A stretch of DNA of 64,000 nt, from NCBI GenBank assembly GCA_016715285.1, contig JADKAO010000006.1:248001-312000 (forward strand). The letters are read 5' to 3'. The DNA comes from Actinomycetales bacterium (lineage in GTDB: Bacteria; Actinomycetota; Actinomycetes; Actinomycetales; Dermatophilaceae). The position numbers were made by a program, and so were the translations under genes. This document shows, piece after piece, positions 1 through 7,554 of this stretch. Below the pieces are notes generated by a model. It was not told where the DNA came from, made no database searches, and worked only from the letters and a program-made list of their open reading frames with translations. Positions within the stretch are counted from its first letter, which is position 1; each line of letters begins with the position of its first letter.

Positions 1-446
1 AGTAGGACGAGACCTGCGGCCATGGCGGTGTAGGTGTAGCGCTGCAGGAGGCGATGGTCGCGCAGGAACCACAGCACAGCGCCCGCGACGACGATCGAGA
101 TGGTGGTCCACTGCAGCTGGCGGAAGGCGTCGCCGTCGAGTCCTTGCTGCCCGCTCGCGATGTCGAGGCGGTGGATCATGACGAGGCCGAGGCCGTTGAG
201 CAGCGTCGAGATCGGGAGCAGCAGCGGGTCGGCGTAGGGCGCACGCCAGCGCAGCAGCAGGTGGAGGCCGGTGACGAGGGCGAGCAGTCCGCCGCCGACG
301 GTGGCCAGTTCGGCTGGTGCGTCGCCGCGGAGTGCGAGGTCCACGTTGACCCAGGCTCCGATGACGATCGCGAGGGCCAGCACGGTGAGGGCGAGTTCGA
401 TGCCCCGGCGCGGTCGGGCCTGGATAGTCTCGACCGTGGTCGTCAC
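1..446 (-). CDS. rodA: FtsW/RodA/SpoVE-family glycosyltransferase, N-terminal part (cut by window edge)
   Basis: About 148 N-terminal residues are visible; the rest lies beyond the left edge. The sequence has several hydrophobic segments, with a stretch LLNGLGLVMIHRLD that fits the SEDS family of peptidoglycan polymerases. The GTG start at 444-446 overlaps the stop of the pstP homologue (443-445), so the two are translationally coupled. In actinobacteria this slot, just after pstP in the fha-pstP-rodA-pbpA-pknA/B operon, normally holds RodA, the elongation or polar-growth polymerase. The assignment rests on the hydrophobic pattern and on operon order; FtsW itself is less likely here. Confidence 0.8.
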   Translation of the reverse strand, partial: MTTTVETIQARPRRGIELALTVLALAIVIGAWVNVDLALRGDAPAELATVGGGLLALVTGLHLLLRWRAPYADPLLLPISTLLNGLGLVMIHRLDIASGQQGLDGDAFRQLQWTTISIVVAGAVLWFLRDHRLLQRYTYTAMAAGLVL

Positions 447-1900
447 GGCGTCACCGTCGATGCGTGGGGGGTGGCGAAGCCACCTAGAGTTGCCCCTCTA
501 GCCGGCGCGGAGTTCGCGAGGGGACCGGAGACGTCGGAGGTGCCCCCGGTGCTCGATGCGGGCGTTGCCGGCATCGATGACGACGATGCCGTCGATGAGG
601 ACGTTGACGACGTGCTTGATGTCGCTACGGGCGTCGTGGTGCCGCACTTGGTGCCGGCCGCGTTTTGGGCACGGCAGGTCACGGCTTCGGCGCGAAGGGT
701 GTCGATGCGCTCGAGGGCATCGGCTTGGGCGGCGAAGGGGACGGTGGCGCGGAGTTGCTCTTGATAGAGCTCGGGCAGGTCGCTGACGAGGACGTCGCTG
801 CGCTCGAGCTTTGACGAAAAGGTGACTGGCCCAAGGGATTGGTTGATCCCCTGATAAAGGGCGACATATCCCGCGTCGTCGCCGAGGAAGAACTGGCCCT
901 GGGTCCAGCGCCACCCGGCATACCCGCCGCTGAGCAGGAGCACGACAGCCGCAGCCGCGACGAGGAGGCGACGGACGAGGAGGACGCGGGGGGTGGTCGC
1001 TTCTTCGGCGAGGACGACGGGCTCGTCTTCTTCGGGTGTGCCGCTGACCTCGCGGGTGAGCGCGGCTGCCTTTTCCGCGGGGCTGACCGGGATCGCGCGG
1101 GTGCGTCGGCGGCCCTTCGGGCGGATGGCCGCGGCGGCGCCGACGATCTGGGGGTTGGTCGAGGGTGCTTCGTCGATGTCGACCACATCGGCGATGACCA
1201 CGGTGACGTTGTCGCGGGTGCTGGCCTTGAGGGCGATGTCGATGCAGGCTTCCGCGGCGGCTTCGGGGGACTTGGAGGCGGCGACGACTTCGTGGATGAT
1301 CTCGCGGCTGACGAAGTCGCTCAGGCCGTCGGAGCACAGGAGATAGCGGTCGCCAGCACGCAGCTCGCGGATCGACAGGTCGGGTTCGTCGTCGGGGTGG
1401 CCGGTCATGACCCGGGTGACGAGGGAGCGTTGGGGGTGGTGCATCGCCTCGGTGGGGGTGATGCGGTGTTCGTCGACGAGTTGCTGGACGAACGAGTGAT
1501 CCTTGGTGATCTGGCTCAGCTCACCGTCGCGCAGGAGGTAAGCGCGGGAGTCGCCGATATGGGCCATCGCGAGCTTGGAGCCCGCACGCAGCATCGCGAT
1601 CGTCGTCGAACCCATGCCCCCTAGGGTCGGGTCTTCGGTCATGGCCTCGCGGAGCCGGTCGTTGGCATCGCGGAGTTCGGCGCCGAGGACTCGCAGGGCC
1701 TGCTCCCCGGAGAACCCTTCTTCGTCGAGGGGAGCGAGGGCGCCGACGATCATCGAACTCGCGACATCGCCCGCGGCATGACCCCCCATACCGTCGGCGA
1801 GGACGAGCAGGTGCGGACCGGCATACCCACTGTCTTCATTGCGGCCTTTGGGGCCCAGCCCAAGGTGGGACCGCGCCGCGTAGCGCAAGGCTATGGTCAC
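443..1900 (-). CDS. pstP: PP2C-family Ser/Thr protein phosphatase (PstP)
   Basis: A 485-residue protein. Residues 1-240 form a PP2C catalytic domain: NEDSGY and LVLADGMGGHAAGD near the N-terminus carry metal-binding acidic residues, followed by GSTT, AHIGDSRAYL, LLCSDGLSD and RDNVTVV. A transmembrane helix follows (around residues 310-330), then an extracytoplasmic part and a Ser/Thr/Pro-rich tail. This is the architecture of mycobacterial PstP, which dephosphorylates PknA/PknB and their substrates. Translation starts at GTG 1900, three bases after the fhaB stop, and ends overlapping the rodA-like gene. The low-complexity TSSTSS tail is longer than in most homologues. Confidence 0.95.
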   Translation of the reverse strand: MTIALRYAARSHLGLGPKGRNEDSGYAGPHLLVLADGMGGHAAGDVASSMIVGALAPLDEEGFSGEQALRVLGAELRDANDRLREAMTEDPTLGGMGSTTIAMLRAGSKLAMAHIGDSRAYLLRDGELSQITKDHSFVQQLVDEHRITPTEAMHHPQRSLVTRVMTGHPDDEPDLSIRELRAGDRYLLCSDGLSDFVSREIIHEVVAASKSPEAAAEACIDIALKASTRDNVTVVIADVVDIDEAPSTNPQIVGAAAAIRPKGRRRTRAIPVSPAEKAAALTREVSGTPEEDEPVVLAEEATTPRVLLVRRLLVAAAAVVLLLSGGYAGWRWTQGQFFLGDDAGYVALYQGINQSLGPVTFSSKLERSDVLVSDLPELYQEQLRATVPFAAQADALERIDTLRAEAVTCRAQNAAGTKCGTTTPVATSSTSSTSSSTASSSSMPATPASSTGGTSDVSGPLANSAPARGATLGGFATPHASTVTP

Positions 1901-1903
1901 GAC

Positions 1904-2506
1904 TCAGCCCCGGACTTCGATGACCGTGCGGCCGATGCGCATCGTGGCGCCGACCCGCAGCGGTTGGGCGGTGGTGAGGCGTGCGCCGTCGAGGAAGGTG
2001 CCATTGGTGGAACCGAGGTCTTCGGCGTGCCAGACCCCGGCGCGGTTGAACACCCGCGCGTGGCGGCCGGACGCGAAGTCGTCGTCGAGGACGAGGGCAC
2101 ATTCGGGGTTGCGGCCGATGAGGACGCCCGCGGCGGGGAGGGGGAGGCTGGTGCCGGCGAGGCGGCCTTCGGTGACCACAAGGAGGGAGGGTATGCCGTT
2201 GCCTCCTCGGTATGCCGCGCCTGTTCTGCCTTGGGGGGCAGCGGGATTGGCGCTCTGTTGCTGGCTTGCCGGGGCTGGTGCGCCTGGGGTTCCTGGTGCG
2301 CCTGGTGCGCCGGTTGGGAGGGGGGCGGCGATGCCGGCGGGGGCCTTCGGGCGGTTGGAGGCGGCGCGGGCGGCTCTGCGTTGGCCGCGGCGGGAGATGC
2401 GAGTGCCGTAGAGGTCGCTGCGGAGTACGCCGACGACGCTGAAGACGAAGAACCACAGCAGGATGACCATGCCGAGCCGGAAGACCGTGAGGGTGAGTTC
2501 ACTCAT
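1904..2506 (-). CDS. fhaB: FHA-domain protein FhaB (FipA-like)
   Basis: A 200-residue protein with one N-terminal transmembrane helix (about residues 5-27), a Pro/Ala-rich linker and a C-terminal forkhead-associated domain. The FHA phosphothreonine-binding elements are visible: LIGRNPECALVLDD, SGRHARVF and EDLGSTNGTFLDG. FhaB/FipA homologues bind phosphorylated partners of PknA/PknB at the division site. It sits between fhaA and pstP in one minus-strand operon. The linker DNA is repetitive (runs coding for Gly-Ala-Pro) and carries two copies of the window-wide word GTATGCCG near 2191 and 2211. Confidence 0.93.
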   Translation of the reverse strand: MSELTLTVFRLGMVILLWFFVFSVVGVLRSDLYGTRISRRGQRRAARAASNRPKAPAGIAAPLPTGAPGAPGTPGAPAPASQQQSANPAAPQGRTGAAYRGGNGIPSLLVVTEGRLAGTSLPLPAAGVLIGRNPECALVLDDDFASGRHARVFNRAGVWHAEDLGSTNGTFLDGARLTTAQPLRVGATMRIGRTVIEVRG

Positions 2507-2530
2507 GCTGGTGCCGCCTGGGCGGCCATG

Positions 2531-2577
2531 GCTGACTGGGCCGTGTGGGCTGACTGAGCCGTGTGGGCTGACTGGGC
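2531..2577. repeat. Short 18-base tandem repeat between fhaA and fhaB
   Basis: About two and a half copies of an 18-base unit (TGACTGGGCCGTGTGGGC, with one substitution in the second copy) occupy the short gap between the end of fhaA and the start of fhaB. No hairpin or gene is evident. It is probably a slippage-generated spacer. Confidence 0.6.
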
Positions 2578-2616
2578 TGCGCGAGCTGCCTGGTGGGGGG
2601 TGGCAGTCATGCGCAG

Positions 2617-3531
2617 TTAGCGCTTCCCGGCGTGGAAGACGATGGTGGTGCGGCCCACGGTGAGGCGGTCACCGCTCGTCAGGCGGGTGCTTGTGATGCG
2701 CTCACCGTTGACGAAGGTGCCATTGGTGGAGCCCAGGTCGCGGATCGACGTGACGAGGTGGGGTCCGTCATTGGTGACACGAATTTCGCTGTGGCGGCGG
2801 GAGATTCCGGGGTCGTCGAGGATAACGTCGGCCAGGGCGTCACGGCCGATGACAGTGAGGGCACCGATGAGGGGGTAGCGGTCGTGGTCAATCTCGAGCC
2901 ACGGGCGTTGGGCCAGGTTGACTGTCGGGCGGCGAGGTGGGGGCGCGATCGCAGAGTTAGGTGCCGGGCCTTGTGCGGCTGATCCGGCTGGCTGTGCGGG
3001 CGGGGCTGGGACTGGCGCAGGGGGCGGCATACCTGCTGCTGGGGCTGGCGCGTCAATGGGCGCGTGAGCGGAGGCGGGGCCTTGCTGGGGGTCACGGGCA
3101 GACGGCATACCGGCTGCGTGGGGGGCTGGCGAGTGGGGCGCGGAGTGGTCGTCGGGGGCGCGCTTGGAGGTCTCGGAGTCGACGCGGAAGACACCGGTGT
3201 CGAGGTCGTCGGCCTCGTAGAAATGGACCTGGATCTCGCCGCCGGGGAGGTAGTGCTGGGTCTCGGCGTGCTCCTGGGCGGCCGCCACGAGGTCGTCGCT
3301 GATGGAGTCGGAGAACTCATCGATCCGCGTAAAATCGCTGGGAGAGAGCTCAATTGAGTAAACGTTGGGCACCATCGTGCGGCCTGGGGCGAGGACCGTG
3401 GCCCGGTCATCCATGCGACGACGGATGGCGCTGGCGATTTCAGCGGGCTGGACCTCGGAGCGGAACGCCTTGGCGAAGGCGCTATTGACCGCCTTCTCGA
3501 GGCCCTTCTCGACCTTGTCGAACAGTCCCAT
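2617..3531 (-). CDS. fhaA: FhaA: DUF3662 plus FHA-domain protein
   Basis: A 304-residue protein. The N-terminal 130 residues (MGLFDKVEKGLEKAVNSAFAK... onward) match the DUF3662 domain of mycobacterial FhaA. A long Pro/Ala-rich linker follows, then a C-terminal FHA domain with IGRDALADVILDD, ISRRHSEIRV and RDLGSTNGTFVNG. FhaA binds phosphorylated MviN/MurJ and regulates peptidoglycan synthesis. The ATG at 3531 is preceded by a strong AAAGGAGG ribosome-binding site, which decides the start. It is the first gene of the fhaA-fhaB-pstP-rodA operon. Confidence 0.94.
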   Translation of the reverse strand: MGLFDKVEKGLEKAVNSAFAKAFRSEVQPAEIASAIRRRMDDRATVLAPGRTMVPNVYSIELSPSDFTRIDEFSDSISDDLVAAAQEHAETQHYLPGGEIQVHFYEADDLDTGVFRVDSETSKRAPDDHSAPHSPAPHAAGMPSARDPQQGPASAHAPIDAPAPAAGMPPPAPVPAPPAQPAGSAAQGPAPNSAIAPPPRRPTVNLAQRPWLEIDHDRYPLIGALTVIGRDALADVILDDPGISRRHSEIRVTNDGPHLVTSIRDLGSTNGTFVNGERITSTRLTSGDRLTVGRTTIVFHAGKR

Positions 3532-3705
3532 GGCGCCTCCTTTCGCACGGTGAAATGGCCTGCCGGATGTGGCTACAGGCCTGCCCATCGTAACGGGGAA
3601 GGATGTGTGGGGGGTCGGGTTGTCGTGTGACAGGCGAGATTGGTGAGGCTGACGTGACTTGAGGGGTGGTGGTATTGGTGCTCCGGCGTGGTCGCGGGCT
3701 TTGCG

Positions 3706-3743
3706 TGTGGTCGAAGTCGGGCTCTGGCGCGACTTCGACCACA
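3706..3743. promoter_or_regulatory. Perfect 14-base inverted repeat between fhaA and tRNA-Leu
   Basis: TGTGGTCGAAGTCG (3706-3719) and its exact complement (3730-3743) flank a 10-base loop. The hairpin lies between the divergent fhaA operon and the tRNA-Leu gene. There is no T-run on either side, so it could be an operator or a remnant of a mobile element as easily as a terminator. The rest of the 3532-3813 gap shows no gene. Confidence 0.6.
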
Positions 3744-3813
3744 GCTTGTCCGGAGGTTCGAGGCGCGGGTTTGCCTGGGCGCGCGCGGAAGGGCACACTT
3801 AGTCCTCGCACAC

Positions 3814-3896
3814 GCGCAAGTGGCGGAACGGCAGACGCGCTGGCTTCAGGTGCCAGTGTCCGCAAGGACGTGGGGGTTCAAATCCCCCCTTGCGCA
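3814..3896 (+). tRNA. tRNA-Leu (anticodon CAG)
   Basis: An 83-base class II tRNA. The acceptor stem GCGCAAG (3814-3820) pairs with CTTGCGC (3889-3895), with discriminator A. The anticodon stem CTGGC/GCCAG encloses a loop with CAG. A variable arm (GTCCGCAAGGAC) and a T arm with GGTTCAAATCC are present. CCA is not encoded. The position next to fhaA matches actinobacterial synteny. The type I restriction locus begins 500 bases downstream. Confidence 0.95.
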
Positions 3897-4397
3897 CTTA
3901 GTTGAATTAGCAACAATGTCCGGGGTTGAGGGCAGCGCACGCTGACTCGGTACGAAAGCTCCGATTCCCAGCCCGAGCCTGGCGTGAGGGGGCTGGCCAC
4001 AACTGATTTCTAGTGCTTTACCGTTCCGCGCCAGCTTTGACCCGAATCCGGTTTCAGCCATTCGGTCCTGCGTCCGAGTCTGGAGCAAATACTTCGGTGA
4101 GCCGGGCGTACTCTTCCGCCCCGTATGTTGGGGGTCCGTTTGTCGCATACATCGAGGTGTCCCAAGGGCGTGGTCCGCTGGGGCGCGGGGTAAGCAAAAC
4201 TCCAACTGTCCATGGGTAGACGGGTCCCAGCGCCCCTGGTGTCCCCGAGCGACCGTGAAGACTGGACCTCTTAGTAGGGATTTCATGATGTCGTCCACGG
4301 CACCAGCGTGCCTTGTAGGCGTGACACTCAGGTTCTCCCACTCAGCCCGCCAGACTCCAGCGGCACCCAGTGCCAACCCACAGCTACCCTGACGACC
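3897..4397. other. Gene-free gap between tRNA-Leu and hsdM
   Basis: I see no convincing gene or RNA in these 500 bases. The short open frames lack homology-like features and good ribosome-binding sites. Base composition looks somewhat less GC-rich and less codon-like than the flanks. No second copy of the tRNA 3' end, which would mark an integrated element, was found here or after the restriction locus. Confidence 0.5.
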
Positions 4398-5912
4398 GTG
4401 ATCACCGGAGACCTCAAGAGCAAGATCGACCGCATTTGGGACGCCTTCTGGTCCGGCGGCATCAGCAACCCGCTCGAGGTCATGGAGCAGATCACCTTCC
4501 TCCTCTTCATCCGGCGCCTCGACGAGCTCCAGACCCTCAAGGAAAACCGCGCCCGCCGTCTCCACGAGCCCGTCGAAGACCCCACCTTCCTCCCGGGCCA
4601 AGACCACCTGCGCTGGTCGCGCTTCAAGAACGACGACCCCGACGTCATGTTCAAGGTCGTCGGCGAGCAGGTCTTCCCCTTCCTGAGACACCTCGGCGGC
4701 GAGGGGTCCACCTACGCCGACCACATGAAGGACGCACGCTTCACCATCCCCACCCCGGCGCTCCTGTCCAAGGTCGTCGACATGCTCGCCGAGGTCCCGA
4801 TGACTGATCGCGACACCAACGGCGACCTCTACGAATACATGCTGAGCAAGATCGCTTCGGCCGGCCAGAACGGGCAGTTCCGCACCCCGCGTCACATCAT
4901 CGAACTCATGGTCGCGATGACCGCACCCACACCCACCGACACGATCTGCGACCCCGCTTGTGGCACAGCCGGATTCCTCGTCGCCGCCTCCGAGCGCCTG
5001 CGCGACACCCACCCGAGCGTCATGACCGACGCGGCCCAGCGCCAGAACTTCAACAAGTCGATGTTCCACGGCTACGACTTCGACAACACCATGCTCCGCA
5101 TCGGCAGCATGAACATGCTCCTGCACGGCGTCGAAGCCCCCGACATCCGCTACCGCGACAGCCTCTCCGAGGGCGCCGCCTCCGACGAGGGGCGCTACTC
5201 GCTCGTCCTCGCCAACCCTCCTTTCGCCGGCAGCCTCGACTACGAGTCGACGTCGAAGGCACTGCTCAAGGACGTCAAAACCAAGAAGACCGAGTTGCTC
5301 TTCCTCGCGCTCTTCCTGCGCCTGCTCAAGCCCGGCGGCCGCGCGGCGGTCATCGTCCCCGACGGGGTGCTCTTCGGGTCCTCGACTGCACACAAGACGC
5401 TGCGTAGGCGGCTGGTCGAGGAGCACAAACTCGACGCCGTCGTGAAGCTCCCCTCAGGCGCCTTCCGCCCGTATGCCGGTGTCTCTACCGCCATCCTCTT
5501 CTTCACCCGCACGGACTCCGGCGGCACCGAGGACGTCTGGTTCTACGACATCCAGGCCGACGGGTGGAGCCTGGACGACAAAAGGTCACCTCTGCTTGCA
5601 GAAGACAAACTCGGCTGTATGCCGTCCGCTCACCTCTCCGCCGACGAGCACCTCAAGAACAACCTCCCCGATGTGCTGGGTCGATGGGCTTCTCGCGCAA
5701 CGGAATCCGAACGCGCGCGCACGGAGCAGAGCTTCCTCGTGCCGAAGGCCGACATCGTCGCCCAGGGATATGACCTATCGCTGAACCGCTACAAGGAAGT
5801 CGTCCACGAAGAGGTCGAACACCGTGACCCGCTCGACATCATCGCCGACCTCGAAGCCCTAGAACTCGAGATCCAACAAGGCCTCGCCGACCTGAAAGCC
5901 ATGCTCCAGTGA
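4398..5912 (+). CDS. hsdM: Type I restriction-modification system, DNA methyltransferase subunit HsdM
   Basis: A 504-residue N6-adenine methyltransferase subunit. The N-terminus MITGDLKSKIDRIWDAFWSGGISNPLEVMEQI is the characteristic HsdM N-terminal domain, which selects GTG 4398 over an upstream ATG at 4308. The SAM-binding motif DPACGTAGF starts at residue 185 and the catalytic NPPF at residues 273-276. The C-terminal part is the helical HsdM/HsdS interface. It pairs with HsdS to methylate the recognition site and protect it from HsdR. Its stop overlaps the hsdS GTG start. Confidence 0.96.
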   Translation: MITGDLKSKIDRIWDAFWSGGISNPLEVMEQITFLLFIRRLDELQTLKENRARRLHEPVEDPTFLPGQDHLRWSRFKNDDPDVMFKVVGEQVFPFLRHLGGEGSTYADHMKDARFTIPTPALLSKVVDMLAEVPMTDRDTNGDLYEYMLSKIASAGQNGQFRTPRHIIELMVAMTAPTPTDTICDPACGTAGFLVAASERLRDTHPSVMTDAAQRQNFNKSMFHGYDFDNTMLRIGSMNMLLHGVEAPDIRYRDSLSEGAASDEGRYSLVLANPPFAGSLDYESTSKALLKDVKTKKTELLFLALFLRLLKPGGRAAVIVPDGVLFGSSTAHKTLRRRLVEEHKLDAVVKLPSGAFRPYAGVSTAILFFTRTDSGGTEDVWFYDIQADGWSLDDKRSPLLAEDKLGCMPSAHLSADEHLKNNLPDVLGRWASRATESERARTEQSFLVPKADIVAQGYDLSLNRYKEVVHEEVEHRDPLDIIADLEALELEIQQGLADLKAMLQ

Positions 5913-7105
5913 CTACCTGGCCGACCGTAACTCTGGGTGAGGTTGCCCACTTCGTACGTGGCGTGACCTTCAAGCCGAGTGATGTGGGCGTGGGCGCTGA
6001 GACCGTGCCGGTGATGCGAACGAAGAATGTGCAGGCTCTGCTTGACCAGGACGACGTGATTCGGATTCCGAAGCGGCTCGTCCGTCGTCCAGACCAGTTT
6101 CTGCGCGTCGGCGACACGCTGATTTCCAGCGCCAACAGCTGGAACCTCGTGGGCAAGTGTTGCTGGGTTCCCGATCTAAGTGAGCAGACTGCTATAGGAG
6201 GCTTCGTCGTCTCGCTCCGGCCAAATCCGAAATTGGTGTACCCCCGGTTCCTATACCACTGGTTCGCGAGCCCGCGGATTCAAGCAGAGGTCCGGGGAAT
6301 GGCCAACAGCACGACCAACATCTCGAACTTATCAATCGGGCGGTGTGAAGGGTTGCCCCTCCACTTGCCGCCGATCGAGGAGCAGCGCCGCATCGCCGCC
6401 ATCCTCGACCACGCCGATGGCCTGGTCGCAAAGAGCCAAGCTGGCCGGGCGATGCTCCGCTCCTTACCCACGTCCGTCTTCAATGAGATCCCCGATTTGT
6501 CTGCGGCCCCTTTAGTCCCCCTGTCTGAACTCTGTAGAAGCCCGGACGACATTAAGTGCGGTCCCTTCGGGACTCAACTCAACCGGTCTGAATTTCGGGA
6601 CCACGGCGTGCCGCTTTGGGGCATCAAGCAGGTCAACAAAGGTTTCAGCATCGCCACGCGTGAGTTCGTTTCTCATGAGACGGCTACTCGTCTCGCGTCC
6701 TACGGCATAGATCCGGGAGACATCGTGATGACCCGCAAGGGCACGGTGGGGAACTGCGCGGTGTACCCGAAGGGGTGGCCTCCGGGAATCATGCACTCAG
6801 ACCTGCTGCGTATCCGCCTGGACGGGTTGAGGGCCCTCCCTGAGTTCCTGTCCCATCAGCTGCATCACAGTCAAGAAGTCGCCGGGCAGCTAGCCAAACA
6901 GAACTCAGGCGCGGTGATGCCTGGTCTCAATGTCACCAGGCTCAAGTCCTTGGAGGTCCGGGTCCCTAGCTTGGCCGTGCAGCGCACCTTCGTGGGTGAA
7001 CTCAACGCCATCCACGCACTCGCTTCTGTATGGGAGGAACGCGGGCGTGTGCTCGTCGCCGCTGTCAATACGCTGCAGGCTCGGGCGTTTTCGGGGAGGC
7101 TGTGA
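5909..7105 (+). CDS. hsdS: Type I restriction-modification system, specificity subunit HsdS
   Basis: A 398-residue protein with two target-recognition halves. The first (WPTVTLGEVAHFVRGVTFKPS...) ends in a conserved helix region with PPIEEQRRIAAILDHADGLV; the second ends with VPSLAVQRTFVGELNAI. This duplicated layout of recognition domain plus coiled-coil spacer is typical of HsdS, which sets the DNA target of the complex. GTG 5909 overlaps the hsdM stop by four bases. This gene contains none of the GTATGCCG words that are dense elsewhere, consistent with rapid divergence or exchange of specificity subunits. Confidence 0.93.
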   Translation: MTTWPTVTLGEVAHFVRGVTFKPSDVGVGAETVPVMRTKNVQALLDQDDVIRIPKRLVRRPDQFLRVGDTLISSANSWNLVGKCCWVPDLSEQTAIGGFVVSLRPNPKLVYPRFLYHWFASPRIQAEVRGMANSTTNISNLSIGRCEGLPLHLPPIEEQRRIAAILDHADGLVAKSQAGRAMLRSLPTSVFNEIPDLSAAPLVPLSELCRSPDDIKCGPFGTQLNRSEFRDHGVPLWGIKQVNKGFSIATREFVSHETATRLASYGIDPGDIVMTRKGTVGNCAVYPKGWPPGIMHSDLLRIRLDGLRALPEFLSHQLHHSQEVAGQLAKQNSGAVMPGLNVTRLKSLEVRVPSLAVQRTFVGELNAIHALASVWEERGRVLVAAVNTLQARAFSGRL

Positions 7106-7343
7106 GGCCCTCAGCAAGACCACGTGGGTATCGGCCTGACGACCCGCCAGCTCAACGTCTGCACAAGCGCAAGCTGTAACAAGTGTTGCAGTGGCGGCAT
7201 GCCTGCCTCGGGGGTTGGCGTCGGTCTAGACGCGCCCTGTCGGCTGGGCGGCGGGCGCGGGCCAAAAAGGGTCAAGATCCAGCCTGCCGAGTTGCGATGA
7301 CCACCACTTTCACTTCACAGTGGCAATCCGGACGCAAGTTTTC

Positions 7344-7375
7344 AACTCTAGAGACGAGGGTTCTTCTCTAGAGTT
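7344..7375. terminator. 11-base inverted repeat downstream of hsdS
   Basis: AACTCTAGAGA (7344-7354) and TCTCTAGAGTT (7365-7375) are perfect complements around a 10-base loop, about 240 bases after hsdS. It could end the hsdM-hsdS transcript or be a regulator site. It lacks a clear T-run, so termination is unproven. The remainder of 7106-7554 holds no recognisable gene. Confidence 0.45.
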
Positions 7376-7493
7376 CACTGGATTGAAGTCTGGCCGGTCG
7401 GGCTCGGTGAGGTCCCTGCGCGCTTGGGCGGGACGACAAGCGCGCCACGCGGCCACATGCTGGTTGGCGCTGGGACGCGGCACCCACGCCACC

Positions 7494-7545
7494 TTGCCAA
7501 ACTCTTTGGCAAGCTGCGGCACGATTTGGCAATTAGTGTGGCAAG
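7494..7545 (+). promoter_or_regulatory. Palindromic operator-like cluster in front of the AlbA_2-domain gene
   Basis: A perfect palindrome, TTGCCAAA-CTC-TTTGGCAA, occupies 7494-7512. It is followed at regular short spacing by further half-sites TTTGGCAA (7525-7532) and TGTGGCAA (7537-7544). The cluster ends ten bases before the GTG start of the downstream gene. This is the layout of an autoregulatory operator. The C-terminal winged-helix-like part of the downstream protein is one possible ligand (inference). Confidence 0.5.
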
Positions 7546-7554
7546 GTTGGCAGG

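Noticed and set aside
3846..5426. 526-residue minus-strand frame
   Set aside because: It is antisense to hsdM and runs through the tRNA gene, ending in the familiar spurious CARGDLNPHVLADTGT translation of a tRNA complement.
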